This document shows, one piece after another, positions 10,002-18,495 of a stretch of DNA of 64,000 bases. The DNA is from Hyphomonadaceae bacterium UBA7672 (GTDB taxonomy: Bacteria > Pseudomonadota > Alphaproteobacteria > Caulobacterales > Hyphomonadaceae): assembly GCA_002483135.1 (NCBI GenBank), contig DLHI01000007.1:1-64000 (forward strand), given 5' to 3'. The notes under the pieces are model-generated. The model was not told the DNA's origin and did no database searches. It saw only the letters and a list, made by a program, of their open reading frames with translations. Position numbers and translations under genes: made by a program. Numbering within the stretch: position 1 is the stretch's first letter; every line of letters begins with the position of its first letter.

Positions 10002-11408
10002 ATGGCCACCGCCTTCCGCCGCCGCACCAAGATCCTCGCCACGTTGGGACCGGCCAGCGATGGCGCGCTCAAGATGGAAGAGCTGCTGCGGGCGGGCGTT
10101 GACCTGTTCCGGCTGAACTTCAGCCATGGCAACCATGCCGAACACGCAGCCCGAATTGCCGCTGCGCGCGAGGCCGAGGCGGCGAGCGGGCGCCCCGTGG
10201 CGCTGCTCGCGGACCTGCAGGGGCCCAAGCTGCGCGTCGGCGACCTGCCGAACGGGCAGAGTGAAGTGCGCATGTCATCCGAACTGCGCCTGACGGCGGC
10301 GGCGACATCGAATGATCCGGACGTCATCCCGATCCCGCACTCCGAACTGGTGGCCTCGCTGCAGCTGGGCGACCGGCTGCTGATCGACGACGGCAAGATG
10401 ATGCTGCACATCGTGAAGGTGGACGGCGCGGATCGCATCGCGCGCCCGGTGGCGCCGGGACGCATCATGAGCCGCAAGGGCATCGCTGTGCCCAACCGCC
10501 CGATCCCGATTCCGGCGCTGACGGAGAAGGACATCGCGGACGGCAAGTTCGCGCTCGAGCACGGCGTCGACTATATCGCGCTATCGTTCGTGCAGCGGGC
10601 CGCTGACCTGACGCTTGCCCGCCAGATCTTCGGCGCGCACGTCCCCCTGATCTCGAAGATCGAGAAACCTGCCGCGCTGGACGAGCTGGACGCCATCGTT
10701 GCGTTGTCCGATGCCGTGATGGTGGCGCGCGGCGACCTGGGCGTCGAGCTGTCGCCGGAGCAGGTGCCGATCGCGCAGCGCCGCATCGTTCGCGTCGCGC
10801 GGGCAAACAGTAAACCCGTGATCGTCGCCACACACATGCTGGAATCGATGGTCGAGGCGCTGGTGCCGACGCGGGCCGAGGCGAACGATGTGGCCGCCGC
10901 CGTCTATCAGGGCGCGGACGCGGTGATGCTGTCGGCCGAAAGCGCCGTGGGCCGCCACCCGACGGCGGCGGTTGCGATCATGGATCGCATCATCCGCGCC
11001 ATCGAGACGGACCGCGACGCCAACCCCTCCTTCCCTGTGACGCCCGTGACAGAAGCATCGACGGCGGACGCGTGCGCGCGCGCCGCGTCCAAGCTGGCTG
11101 ACGATCTCGATTGCCCGCTGGTCGTGTTCACACGCTCTGGCTCGTCGGCGCAGCGCGTTTCGGCGACGCGGCCGAAGCAGCCGATCCACGCGCTGACGCC
11201 GTCGATCCCGACGGCCCGCAAACTGGCGCTGGTATGGGGCGTCAGCGCCGATATCGAGCCAGAGGAGCCGCGGTCGTTCGACGATATTCTCGACGCGGTG
11301 ACGCGCCACGAAGCCGCCAACCACATCAAGCGCTTCGTGATCACCGCCGGATACCCTTACGCCAGCGACAATTCCACTGACACGATCAAGGTGGTGGAGC
11401 GGAAGTAG
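10002..11408 (+). CDS. pyk: pyruvate kinase
   Basis: A 468-residue enzyme converting phosphoenolpyruvate and ADP to pyruvate and ATP. Visible motifs are TKILATLGPAS, LNFSHG (substrate site), LADLQGPKLRVG, the catalytic-Lys motif SKIEKPAALDELD and ARGDLGVEL. The C-terminal allosteric domain is present. Length is normal for the family. It is followed after 14 bases by the 3' end of the convergent response-regulator gene. Confidence 0.97.
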   Translation: MATAFRRRTKILATLGPASDGALKMEELLRAGVDLFRLNFSHGNHAEHAARIAAAREAEAASGRPVALLADLQGPKLRVGDLPNGQSEVRMSSELRLTAAATSNDPDVIPIPHSELVASLQLGDRLLIDDGKMMLHIVKVDGADRIARPVAPGRIMSRKGIAVPNRPIPIPALTEKDIADGKFALEHGVDYIALSFVQRAADLTLARQIFGAHVPLISKIEKPAALDELDAIVALSDAVMVARGDLGVELSPEQVPIAQRRIVRVARANSKPVIVATHMLESMVEALVPTRAEANDVAAAVYQGADAVMLSAESAVGRHPTAAVAIMDRIIRAIETDRDANPSFPVTPVTEASTADACARAASKLADDLDCPLVVFTRSGSSAQRVSATRPKQPIHALTPSIPTARKLALVWGVSADIEPEEPRSFDDILDAVTRHEAANHIKRFVITAGYPYASDNSTDTIKVVERK

Positions 11409-11422
11409 CCAGCGGGCGGTTG

Positions 11423-11917
11423 CTAGACCTCGGCGTCGCTTGCGCGGCGTTCCACCTTTATCTGTTTGTCCGCGCGGCGCCGGCGATCCGGGCCAAAAAA
11501 TTGCGGCGCAGATACAAAGCGGCGGCGCGCGTTGGTGACCGCCATCAGCTTGGCCCAGATGGTCTGGGCCGAGACGGGCTTGGCGAGGACCTCGTCGGCG
11601 CCGGCATCGCGCATTTCCCTGACGATCGCGCGCGATGTCTCCCCCGTGCAGCCGATGAGCGGGATGAACCGCTTTCTGTCCTGCATCGAGCGGACAAGCC
11701 GCATGAATTCGGCGCCCGTTTCATCGCCAAGCCGATAGTCGGAGATCACTACGTCGATGGGCTGCACGTCGAGAATGCGCATCGCCTCATCGACACAGGT
11801 GGCCGTCAGCACGCGGTGTATGCCGAGCGAGCGCAGCATCAGGCGCATCACCTCGCGCATGAAGCTGTGATCATCGAGCACAAGAATCGCAATGTCGCCG
11901 ACGCGCTGCTTCTGCAC
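11423..11917 (-). CDS. single-domain response regulator (CheY-like) with basic tail
   Basis: The 164-residue protein has a receiver domain: VLDDHSFMREVMRLML (acidic pocket), VVISDYRLGDETG (phospho-accepting Asp) and VLAKPVS (conserved Lys). The tail carries FFGPDRRRRADK, a basic motif seen on many alphaproteobacterial receiver proteins. No output domain is present, so it probably works by protein-protein contact in a phosphorelay. The start is a GTG at 11917 with GGGGG seven bases upstream; the longer frame to 12076 adds sequence unlike the family. Confidence 0.82.
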   Translation of the reverse strand: MQKQRVGDIAILVLDDHSFMREVMRLMLRSLGIHRVLTATCVDEAMRILDVQPIDVVISDYRLGDETGAEFMRLVRSMQDRKRFIPLIGCTGETSRAIVREMRDAGADEVLAKPVSAQTIWAKLMAVTNARRRFVSAPQFFGPDRRRRADKQIKVERRASDAEV

Positions 11918-12023
11918 GCCAAAACCCCCGATCTGTCGTGGGCAACCTAGCGTGAGGCAATCAACAAACCTGCCTAACGCCGCCGCCGAATTTGCGCGGC
12001 GCCGGTAAGCAAGCGTTAAGGCG

Positions 12024-12896
12024 CTATTTGAAATCAGGCTCAGGCGCGAACAGGTCTGCCGGGAAATCGTGGCCAACGCCGTTCGGGAAGATCGGGTCGC
12101 GCTTGTCCATGAAGGAGGCGATCCCCTCCTTCACGTCCGCCGACTGGCCGCGCGACTGCAGGGCGCGACTGTCGATACGATGGGCGTCCATCGGATGTTC
12201 GGCGCCCATCATGCGCCAGATCATCTGGCGCGCGATGGCGATGGAGACCGGGGCGGATTTTTCGGTGACCTTGTGCGCCAGCTCCATGGCGGCGGGCAGC
12301 AGGTCTTCCGGCGCGTGCAGCGATTGCACCAGGCCCTTTTCCTTTGCTTCGTTCGCATCGAACACACGGCCCGAATACATCCAGTCGAGCGCGGTGGGCA
12401 CGCCGACGAGGCGCGGCAGGAACCAGCTGGAGCAGGCTTCCGGCGTGATGCCGCGGCGCGAGAAGACGAAACCGAACTTTGCGTTGGTGGAGGCAATGCG
12501 GAAATCCATCGGCAACTGCATGGTGACGCCAACGCCGACCGCAGCGCCGTTCACGGCGGCGATCACGGGTTTGAGGCTGCGGAAGATGCGCAGCACGACG
12601 CGGCCACCGCCATCGCGGCGGATGCCATCATGGATGATTTCATCGTCCGAGGCGCGCTTGGTGTAGTTGAACGTGTCGCCGCCCGCGATGCCGAGTTCGG
12701 CGCCAGCACAGAAGGCGCGGCCGGAACCGGTGACGACAACCGCGCGGATCGCATCGTCGGCATCGGTGATGTCGAACAGCTCGATCATCTCGCGCATCAC
12801 GACGGGCGTGAACGTATTCATCTTGTCGGGGCGGTTGAAGGTCGCGACCGCGACGCCGTCCGTGACCTTGAGATCGAACATGGTGAAATCGGTCAT
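12024..12896 (-). CDS. enoyl-CoA hydratase/isomerase family (crotonase)
   Basis: A 290-residue crotonase-fold protein. It has the substrate loop GSGRAFCAGAELG (CoA binding and first oxyanion-hole residue), VNGAAVGVGVTMQLPMDFRIA (second oxyanion hole) and GFVFSRRGITPEACSSWFLP. The Glu in ITPE and the loop sequence fit hydratase or isomerase activity in fatty-acid or related CoA metabolism. The exact substrate is unknown. ATG 12896 overlaps the cytidine deaminase stop as ATGA, so the two are translationally coupled. Confidence 0.9.
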   Translation of the reverse strand: MTDFTMFDLKVTDGVAVATFNRPDKMNTFTPVVMREMIELFDITDADDAIRAVVVTGSGRAFCAGAELGIAGGDTFNYTKRASDDEIIHDGIRRDGGGRVVLRIFRSLKPVIAAVNGAAVGVGVTMQLPMDFRIASTNAKFGFVFSRRGITPEACSSWFLPRLVGVPTALDWMYSGRVFDANEAKEKGLVQSLHAPEDLLPAAMELAHKVTEKSAPVSIAIARQMIWRMMGAEHPMDAHRIDSRALQSRGQSADVKEGIASFMDKRDPIFPNGVGHDFPADLFAPEPDFK

Positions 12897-13312
12897 GTAT
12901 CTATCCGCAGCTTGAAGGGAGTGGGAAGTAGACTGGAAAGCGGCATGGCGCCAACACCATCGATCAAGACAGTAGATTCCGGCGACATGAATTCCATCAT
13001 GACCTGACGGCACGCGCCGCAAGGCATGCGGCCGTTGTCGCTGTCGTGAACGACATGGTCATCGCCGGCGCTGACGGCCAGCGCGGCAATGCGGGCGCCT
13101 GGGTGCTGTGCGGTTGCCGAAAAGATCGCCACACGCTCGGCGCAGCAGGTGAGCCCGTAGCTGGCGTTCTCTATGTTGGCGCCCAGGACGCTTGCGCCAT
13201 TGTCGAGCAGGACGGCGGCACCGACACGGAATTTCGAATAGGGCGCATAGGCGCGCGCACGGGCGGCGCGGGCCGCTTCGGCAAGCTGGCTGATGGCGGA
13301 AGTATCTGGCAT
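12893..13312 (-). CDS. cdd: cytidine deaminase
   Basis: A 139-residue enzyme that deaminates cytidine and deoxycytidine in pyrimidine salvage. The zinc site is complete: NIENASYGLTCCAERVA supplies the catalytic CAE and PCGACRQ the second Cys pair. AYAPYSKFRVGAAV is the family N-terminal motif. It is the first gene of a two-gene operon with the crotonase gene and is divergent from the methyltransferase gene. Confidence 0.95.
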   Translation of the reverse strand: MPDTSAISQLAEAARAARARAYAPYSKFRVGAAVLLDNGASVLGANIENASYGLTCCAERVAIFSATAQHPGARIAALAVSAGDDHVVHDSDNGRMPCGACRQVMMEFMSPESTVLIDGVGAMPLSSLLPTPFKLRIDT

Positions 13313-13362
13313 GGGTGATGTGGTCTGCCGCTGATGGGCAGCCCACTGTGGAGTCGGTTTCG

Positions 13363-14028
13363 ATGCAAGGCAAGCGCGCTGTCGCCACGCTGGACGAGGC
13401 GCGGGACTTCATTCGCGCGAATACGCGCGTGGCGGACCTGCCCGGGCTGGGTCTGCGCGTCTACCAGGCCGACGAACTGACGCCGCTATGGGAGGCGACG
13501 GAAAAGGATCTGGCGCGGGCCAATGTCGCTCCGCCCTTCTGGGCGTTTCCCTGGGCCGGCGGGCAAGCGCTCGCGCGGTACGTTAGCGAGCACCGGGAAC
13601 AGTTTGCGGGGAAGCGCGTGCTGGATATCGCCTCTGGTTCGGGGATCGTTGCAATAGCTGCGGCGCTTGCCGGAGCATCCGAGGTGGCTGCGAACGACAT
13701 CGATCCGATGTGCGAGGCGGCGATTTCGCTCAACGCGGAGCTCAACGGCGTGGCGATCCGTTATGTTGCGGGCAGCCTGCTGGAGGGCGAGCCGCCGCCC
13801 TTCGACGTGATCGTCGCGGCGGACGTATTCTACGAACAGCGGCCGGCGCAGATGTTTCGCGCCTTCCTTGAACGCGCACACAAGTCGGGGATCACGGTGT
13901 TCGCGGGCGATCCGGGCCGCACGTATTTTCCGCGCGATGCCTTCAGGCAGGTTGCGGAGTATTCAGTGCAGACGACGACCGAGATCGAGAACCATCCGGT
14001 CCAGTCGGCGCGGGTGTGGACGATCTGA
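13363..14028 (+). CDS. class I SAM-dependent methyltransferase (Nnt1/ETFB-lysine methyltransferase-like)
   Basis: The 221-residue protein has a Rossmann SAM site (VLDIASGSGIVAIAAALAG, then NDIDP). Upstream are PFWAFPWAGGQALARYV and, after motif IV, VIVAADVFYE, a pattern found in METTL20/Nnt1-type protein methyltransferases. The substrate may be a protein lysine (for example of electron-transfer flavoprotein); that is inference from family. The ATG at 13363 has GTGGAG upstream. Its stop abuts the stop of the convergent VOC gene with no gap. Confidence 0.8.
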   Translation: MQGKRAVATLDEARDFIRANTRVADLPGLGLRVYQADELTPLWEATEKDLARANVAPPFWAFPWAGGQALARYVSEHREQFAGKRVLDIASGSGIVAIAAALAGASEVAANDIDPMCEAAISLNAELNGVAIRYVAGSLLEGEPPPFDVIVAADVFYEQRPAQMFRAFLERAHKSGITVFAGDPGRTYFPRDAFRQVAEYSVQTTTEIENHPVQSARVWTI

Positions 14029-14820
14029 TCAGATCAGGATGAGACGCACGCCGCAGACCTCGACATGAGGTTCGCCATTCGTCTCGCCGGTGCGCAGCTT
14101 CTGTTGTCCGGCGCGCGCGAGGAGACCAGCCGCATCGCCGCAACGGAGATGGACCTGGGTCAGCCCCTCGCCGCGATCATCGGCCAGCGGCGTGAAAAAG
14201 GCGCGCGCATTGTCGAGATTCATGACGCGGGTGGCGCGGCCTGAATCGAGCAGCGGGCGGCGCAGGATGAGGCCCCAGCGTTCGGCGGTCGCAACGGGAT
14301 CATCGCACTGCATGGTCGCGGCGGTGATCACGATGTCGGGGTTCGCCTTCTCCTGCCATGAGGGCCCGGCCCAGTGATAGCCGCCCATGGTGTTTTCGGC
14401 GCCCGAGTGGCGGTCGATGGAGAGGAGACAGCCGCCGGTGTCGCGCGGATGGAGGTGAATAGCTTCCGACCAGATGTTGTCGTCGCCTGAATGCAGGTCC
14501 TGCACGATGCGAACGTTCATCGCCCTGAAGTGTTCGCGGCGCGCGTCGAGGTCGTCGCAATCGAGGATGTACATATACCCGCCATTGCCCTTGCGGCGGT
14601 CGAGATAGCGGCCGGCGGCGGTGTCGGACTTCGGATCCTTCGGCGCGACGACTTCGAGAAAGGTTCCGCCCAGAGCCCACAGCGCGTTGTGCAGACCATA
14701 TTTGCCGACGCCCGGATCGCGGTAGCAAACCTGCGTTCCGAGGACGGCGGTGAGCTGCGCCTCGACCGGCTCAAGCTCGCGCGCTACCAGACAGATCTGG
14801 CGAAGCCTCAGATATCCCAT
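14029..14820 (-). CDS. VOC-fold glyoxalase-like protein
   Basis: The 263-residue protein begins LRLRQICLVARELEPVEAQL and has YGLHNALWALGGTFLEVVAP, typical of the glyoxalase-like (Glyoxalase_3) subgroup of the vicinal-oxygen-chelate superfamily. A second module from about residue 150 looks like a degenerate repeat. Enzymes of this subgroup are poorly characterised and the reaction is unknown. It starts 25 bases after the LysR gene on the same strand and is probably co-transcribed. Confidence 0.75.
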   Translation of the reverse strand: MGYLRLRQICLVARELEPVEAQLTAVLGTQVCYRDPGVGKYGLHNALWALGGTFLEVVAPKDPKSDTAAGRYLDRRKGNGGYMYILDCDDLDARREHFRAMNVRIVQDLHSGDDNIWSEAIHLHPRDTGGCLLSIDRHSGAENTMGGYHWAGPSWQEKANPDIVITAATMQCDDPVATAERWGLILRRPLLDSGRATRVMNLDNARAFFTPLADDRGEGLTQVHLRCGDAAGLLARAGQQKLRTGETNGEPHVEVCGVRLILI

Positions 14821-14845
14821 GGCGCCCTCCCAGGCATTGGCCGCG

Positions 14846-15760
14846 TTATCTGTTCTGCGGCCTTCCCTCGATCATATGCCGAAGCGCGGACGTTCGCGAA
14901 GCGATGAAATCGTTGAAGGCGCGGACGTGGGGGAGATTGCGCATCTCTTCCCGCGTCATCAGAAGGAGGGCGTAGTCGGCTTCGTCGAAGGTGAAACAGA
15001 GCGTGAGATCGGGATCAAGCTCGCCCAGCACGCAGGGCAACGGCCCGCAGCCCAGCCCGCTCTTGATGGCGCCGGCGATGTTCAGGATCGAGGATGAGGC
15101 CTGCCGGATAACGGCGCCCTTGGCGCGCGCCTGCTTCATGAAGGCGGGATCGAAACGCGAAAGCTCGCCTGATCCAGCGATGATGGGATGCGCCGCAAGT
15201 TCATCAGGATTAGTCGGCAAGCCGTTTTCGGCGACATAGGCGGTGGAGGCGTAGACGCCCCACTTGCCTGTTGCGAGGCGGCGGACGACGATATCGTCTC
15301 CCATCGGCCCTGAACTGAGTGTTGCCGCGCGCAGAGCGATATCGGCATCGCCGCGCGAAAGGTCCATCTGCCGGTCCGTGATGATCGTCTCGACCTGCAC
15401 GACCGGGAAACGCTGTGTGAATTCCCGTAGCCACGGTGTGAGCAGGCAGTCGGCCAGCACGTCGTTGGTGGTGACCCGGATCATTCCGAGCAGTTTGCGG
15501 CTGCGCTGGGCGACCATGCGGCCGAACGCCTCGACCTCGGTTTCGACGCGTTCCGCGCTCTGCACCATTGCAGCCCCTAGCTCGGTGAGACGATAGCCCC
15601 CTGCAGTTTTGTCAAACAACTTTTCCCCTAGGGCATCCTCCAGGGCTGCAATCCTGCGGGCCACGGTCGTCTGGTTCACGTTCAAAATCTTGGCTGCAGA
15701 CAAGGTACTGCCGCTCTTGGCGACTGCAAGGAAGTGACGGAGATCGCCCCATTCGAACAT
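14846..15760 (-). CDS. LysR-family transcriptional regulator
   Basis: The 304-residue protein has an N-terminal winged helix-turn-helix (WGDLRHFLAVAKSGSTLSAA, then NVNQTTVARRIAALEDALG) and a LysR substrate domain. A small-molecule effector is expected but unknown. It lies divergent from the GST gene and upstream of the VOC gene, so it may control either. Repeated GCAATA motifs, about 21 bases apart, occur in the 15761-15918 intergenic region and are candidate operator parts. Confidence 0.92.
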   Translation of the reverse strand: MFEWGDLRHFLAVAKSGSTLSAAKILNVNQTTVARRIAALEDALGEKLFDKTAGGYRLTELGAAMVQSAERVETEVEAFGRMVAQRSRKLLGMIRVTTNDVLADCLLTPWLREFTQRFPVVQVETIITDRQMDLSRGDADIALRAATLSSGPMGDDIVVRRLATGKWGVYASTAYVAENGLPTNPDELAAHPIIAGSGELSRFDPAFMKQARAKGAVIRQASSSILNIAGAIKSGLGCGPLPCVLGELDPDLTLCFTFDEADYALLLMTREEMRNLPHVRAFNDFIASRTSALRHMIEGRPQNR

Positions 15761-15918
15761 GCTTCGTTATGCAATAATGCCGAACGCTCTGCAATAGTTC
15801 GGATTGAGACGCAGTGCGACAACCCGTACATCAGCCTCACGGACGAGATGTCAAAAGGCACCGCCGAAGCAGAAGACTACTCAAGAAGACGACGCCAAAT
15901 CGTACGAGCGACCTCCCC

Positions 15919-16680
15919 ATGACTCCCCCGGCCCCTTCCAGGTTTATCTCCCCCCCTCCACCTCGGAAGGCGCCGGGCAATCTCCGGCTCCACTATGATC
16001 CGGCCTCCACGACCTGCCGCCCGATCATTCTTTTCGCCTGCGAATCCGGCATCCCGCTCGACTACCACCTGATCGACCTGTTCTCGGACGAGAACCGCTC
16101 CGACTGGTACACGCGGCTTACCCCCAATCAGGCCGTGCCGCTGCTCGAGCACGATGATTTCGTCCTGAGCGAGAGCTCCGCGATCCTGAAATACCTCGCC
16201 GATCTGTCCGAGAGCCCCGCCTATCCCAAGGAGCTGAAGGCCCGCGCCCGCGTCAACGAGGCGATGGACTTCTTCAACACCTACCTGATGCGGGACTATG
16301 TCTACGGCCTCGTCTACTCGCGCGTGCTGGCGCACTACCGGATGAGCGGAGACGCGCAGCAGAAGTTCATCGCCCTGCACGAGCCTCGCGCCGCGCGCCG
16401 CCTGCGTGCGCTGGACACGATGATCGGGTCGAAGACGTTTGTGTGCAGCGACCAGATCACAATCGCTGACTTTCTGGGATCCGGCATCATCACAGCGGGC
16501 GAGCTGGTTGGCTTCGACCTGCGCCCCTGGAACAATGTGTGGCGCTGGCTGAACACGATGAAGTCGCTGCCGACATGGGACGAAGTTCACGCCGGCTTCT
16601 ATGGCTGGCGTAGCGCAGTCGAGGCCCAAGGCATCGGCATAAAGAAGAAACAGGAAGCCAGGAAAGAGGAGCGCGCATGA
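15919..16680 (+). CDS. glutathione S-transferase family protein
   Basis: The 253-residue protein has a thioredoxin-like N-terminal domain (LRLHYDPASTTCRPIILFA, NQAVPLLEHDDFVLSESSAI; the ESS element binds glutathione gamma-Glu). The C-terminal helical domain contains ITIADFLGSG. It probably conjugates or reduces electrophiles with glutathione. The start MTPPAPSRF at 15919 was chosen because upstream codons have no family match; about 30 extra residues precede the thioredoxin fold. It ends in a Lys/Arg/Glu-rich tail. Confidence 0.88.
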   Translation: MTPPAPSRFISPPPPRKAPGNLRLHYDPASTTCRPIILFACESGIPLDYHLIDLFSDENRSDWYTRLTPNQAVPLLEHDDFVLSESSAILKYLADLSESPAYPKELKARARVNEAMDFFNTYLMRDYVYGLVYSRVLAHYRMSGDAQQKFIALHEPRAARRLRALDTMIGSKTFVCSDQITIADFLGSGIITAGELVGFDLRPWNNVWRWLNTMKSLPTWDEVHAGFYGWRSAVEAQGIGIKKKQEARKEERA

Positions 16681-16785
16681 GCCACACGGGCGAGCAGCCC
16701 AACTAAGGTGAACACAAGCCGGCCCTCCCAGAAGGCAAAGCCTCGGCCGGCGCAAAGATACGAGACACGCCAAACAAGCAGACGA

Positions 16786-16802
16786 CCGGCGATCAACGCC
16801 GG
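16786..16802 (+). promoter_or_regulatory. hairpin just upstream of the cytochrome c ribosome binding site
   Basis: Perfect 6-bp arms CCGGCG and CGCCGG with a 5-base loop end two bases before the GAGAGGAAG ribosome binding site of the cytochrome gene. It could modulate translation or protect the 5' end of a processed transcript. A second inverted repeat, GCCGGCC/GGCCGGC (16718-16751), lies between GST and this site. Confidence 0.3.
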
Positions 16803-16818
16803 CGAGAGGAAGCATCAA

Positions 16819-17391
16819 ATGACGACGCACATCACCAATATCCGCATGCACGCGGCCTTCCTGGCCGTGGCCGGAGCACTCTCTCTCCAGGCCTGTGGCG
16901 GCGCGACCGCCGCGCCGACAACGGAGACGGGATCGACCCCCACCCAGTTCGTGAATGCCGAGACACAGATCGACGCCGGCCGCTATCTCGTGAAGATCGG
17001 CGGGTGCAATGACTGCCACACGCCGGGCTATGTCGAGAAACTGATGATGACCGGCGAGGCCATGCCGGAATCAGACTGGCTCAAGGGCGCCGATATCGGC
17101 TTCTCGGGCCCGTGGGGCGTGAGCTATCCGTCCAACCTGCGCCTGTCGTTCCAGAACATGGACGAGGCGCAGTTCATCGAGATGGCGCGCAAGGGCCAGG
17201 GCCGTCCGCCCATGCCGTGGCCGAGCCTGCAGGCGATGAGCGATCAGGACCTGAGCGCGATCTACGCTTATGTCCACTCGCTTGGAGCCGCCGGCGATCC
17301 GGCCCCCGCAGCGCTTTCCCCCGGCGCGGCGCCTGATCGGCCGCACATCGCGTTCGTTCCGCAGGCGCCCGCAGCGCAGGCGGCGAAGTAG
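16819..17391 (+). CDS. c-type cytochrome, predicted lipoprotein
   Basis: The 190-residue precursor has a signal with lipobox-like LSLQAC. A single haem site CNDCH follows DAGRYLVKIGG, and GQGRPPMPWPSLQAM supplies a likely Met axial ligand. DLSAIYAYVHSL is the usual terminal helix of such cytochromes. It is probably a membrane-tethered periplasmic electron carrier. The tail is Ala/Pro-rich. ATG 16819 has GAGAGGAAG at the right spacing. The next gene, an exported protein, starts 77 bases later and may be co-transcribed. Confidence 0.88.
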   Translation: MTTHITNIRMHAAFLAVAGALSLQACGGATAAPTTETGSTPTQFVNAETQIDAGRYLVKIGGCNDCHTPGYVEKLMMTGEAMPESDWLKGADIGFSGPWGVSYPSNLRLSFQNMDEAQFIEMARKGQGRPPMPWPSLQAMSDQDLSAIYAYVHSLGAAGDPAPAALSPGAAPDRPHIAFVPQAPAAQAAK

Positions 17392-17468
17392 GCATCTGCG
17401 CCCCGTCCAAACCGGCGACGCGGAAAATCCGGCGCTGGCAACAAAAAAGAGAAGAAGGAAATCTTCCG

Positions 17469-18371
17469 ATGACAACTCACCTCCCCCTCCCCTCGACCCA
17501 GGTTGCCGAAGAGGCGACGAAGCCGCGCATGCGCTTCCTCTATCCGCTCGCAGCGGTGTGCATGGCGGCCGTGTTCCTGGCGCCGACATCCGGTGACGCG
17601 CAGCCCAGCGGTGCGACCAAGCTGCGGCCTGACCAGCAGCGCGCGATTGAGCTTGCGTTGCAGAGCGTCGATCCTGCAATGCGCGCCATGGCGCGCCAGC
17701 AACTGGCGGCGAGCTTTGGCATGATGAGCGAAGCCCAGATCGCGATGGTGATCGCGCAGATGCAGGCGAACGCTTCGGACGCTAAAGCCGAACCGGAACC
17801 TGCGCCGGTCGCCGACACGGTCGCGACGCCTGAGGACCTCGACTACAATCGCGCGCAGTTCGAACCCGTGATCCGCAAACATCACGCGGTGCAGACCCGG
17901 TTCGACAACTTCGCCAACACGAAGTTCGCAGCCTACTGCCCCGGCCGCGACCAGTATGCCCGGTTCGGGTCTGCCTGGCGCTATGAGCAGGGCCAGTTCA
18001 CGATGCCGAGCGCGCTCGCAACCTGGAATGTCGAGACCAATGTTCAGGTCGCTGCCGAAGCGTACGCACCGCAGGATGGCCGCTATCAGTTCGACTTCTC
18101 GAAAGTGCGGATGACCTTCGACGAGAAGGCGGTCGATGCTGCGATCAAGGACAACTGTGATCAGGTTCACGCTGCCGGGCGTGATTTTCTTGCGAAAGTC
18201 GATCCGGTGATCGCGCGTGAAGACTGGGATGGCGCGTTCAAGCTGGAACAGTGGACGCAGGGCCGGCTTGAGCCGATCCGCACGCAGCTTGCGGCGAAAT
18301 TCGACAAGCTGAGCCCCGGCGACTTCACCGAGATCCAGCTGGCGCTGATGAACGGAAAGAGAGTGAAATAG
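17469..18371 (+). CDS. exported protein of unknown function
   Basis: The 300-residue protein has an N-terminal cytoplasmic stretch and then a hydrophobic segment with a possible signal cleavage site (FLYPLAAVCMAAVFLAPTSG, then DAQ). A helical region and a soluble domain with two Cys follow (KFAAYCPGRDQYARFG and IKDNCDQV), which could form a disulfide. I do not recognise the family. GAAGAAGGAAAT upstream is an acceptable ribosome site. The gene may have lost its tail: bases 18395-18449 encode a Pro/Glu/Ala-rich extension in another frame, beyond a C6 run at 18399-18404. Confidence 0.7.
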   Translation: MTTHLPLPSTQVAEEATKPRMRFLYPLAAVCMAAVFLAPTSGDAQPSGATKLRPDQQRAIELALQSVDPAMRAMARQQLAASFGMMSEAQIAMVIAQMQANASDAKAEPEPAPVADTVATPEDLDYNRAQFEPVIRKHHAVQTRFDNFANTKFAAYCPGRDQYARFGSAWRYEQGQFTMPSALATWNVETNVQVAAEAYAPQDGRYQFDFSKVRMTFDEKAVDAAIKDNCDQVHAAGRDFLAKVDPVIAREDWDGAFKLEQWTQGRLEPIRTQLAAKFDKLSPGDFTEIQLALMNGKRVK

Positions 18372-18455
18372 GTCAACCCGATCTGGCGGTCGCTCAATCC
18401 CCCCGGAGCCCAAAGCCGAGCCGCAAGAAGCCGGCGGACCGCCAAAGTAACTGAT

Positions 18456-18495
18456 GCGCAGGCCTCTTGCAGAAGAGGTCTGCGCTTTTGTTTTT
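18456..18495. terminator. Rho-independent terminator between convergent genes
   Basis: GCGCAGGCCTCTT and GAAGAGGTCTGCGC pair around a 3-base loop, followed by TTTTGTTTTT. This is the clearest intrinsic terminator in the window and serves the exported-protein gene. It overlaps the priA stop, so it may act in both directions. Confidence 0.85.

Noticed and set aside
9036..10145. 369-residue open frame opposite the MORN gene
   Set aside because: The repeats give periodic antisense residues without a known fold.
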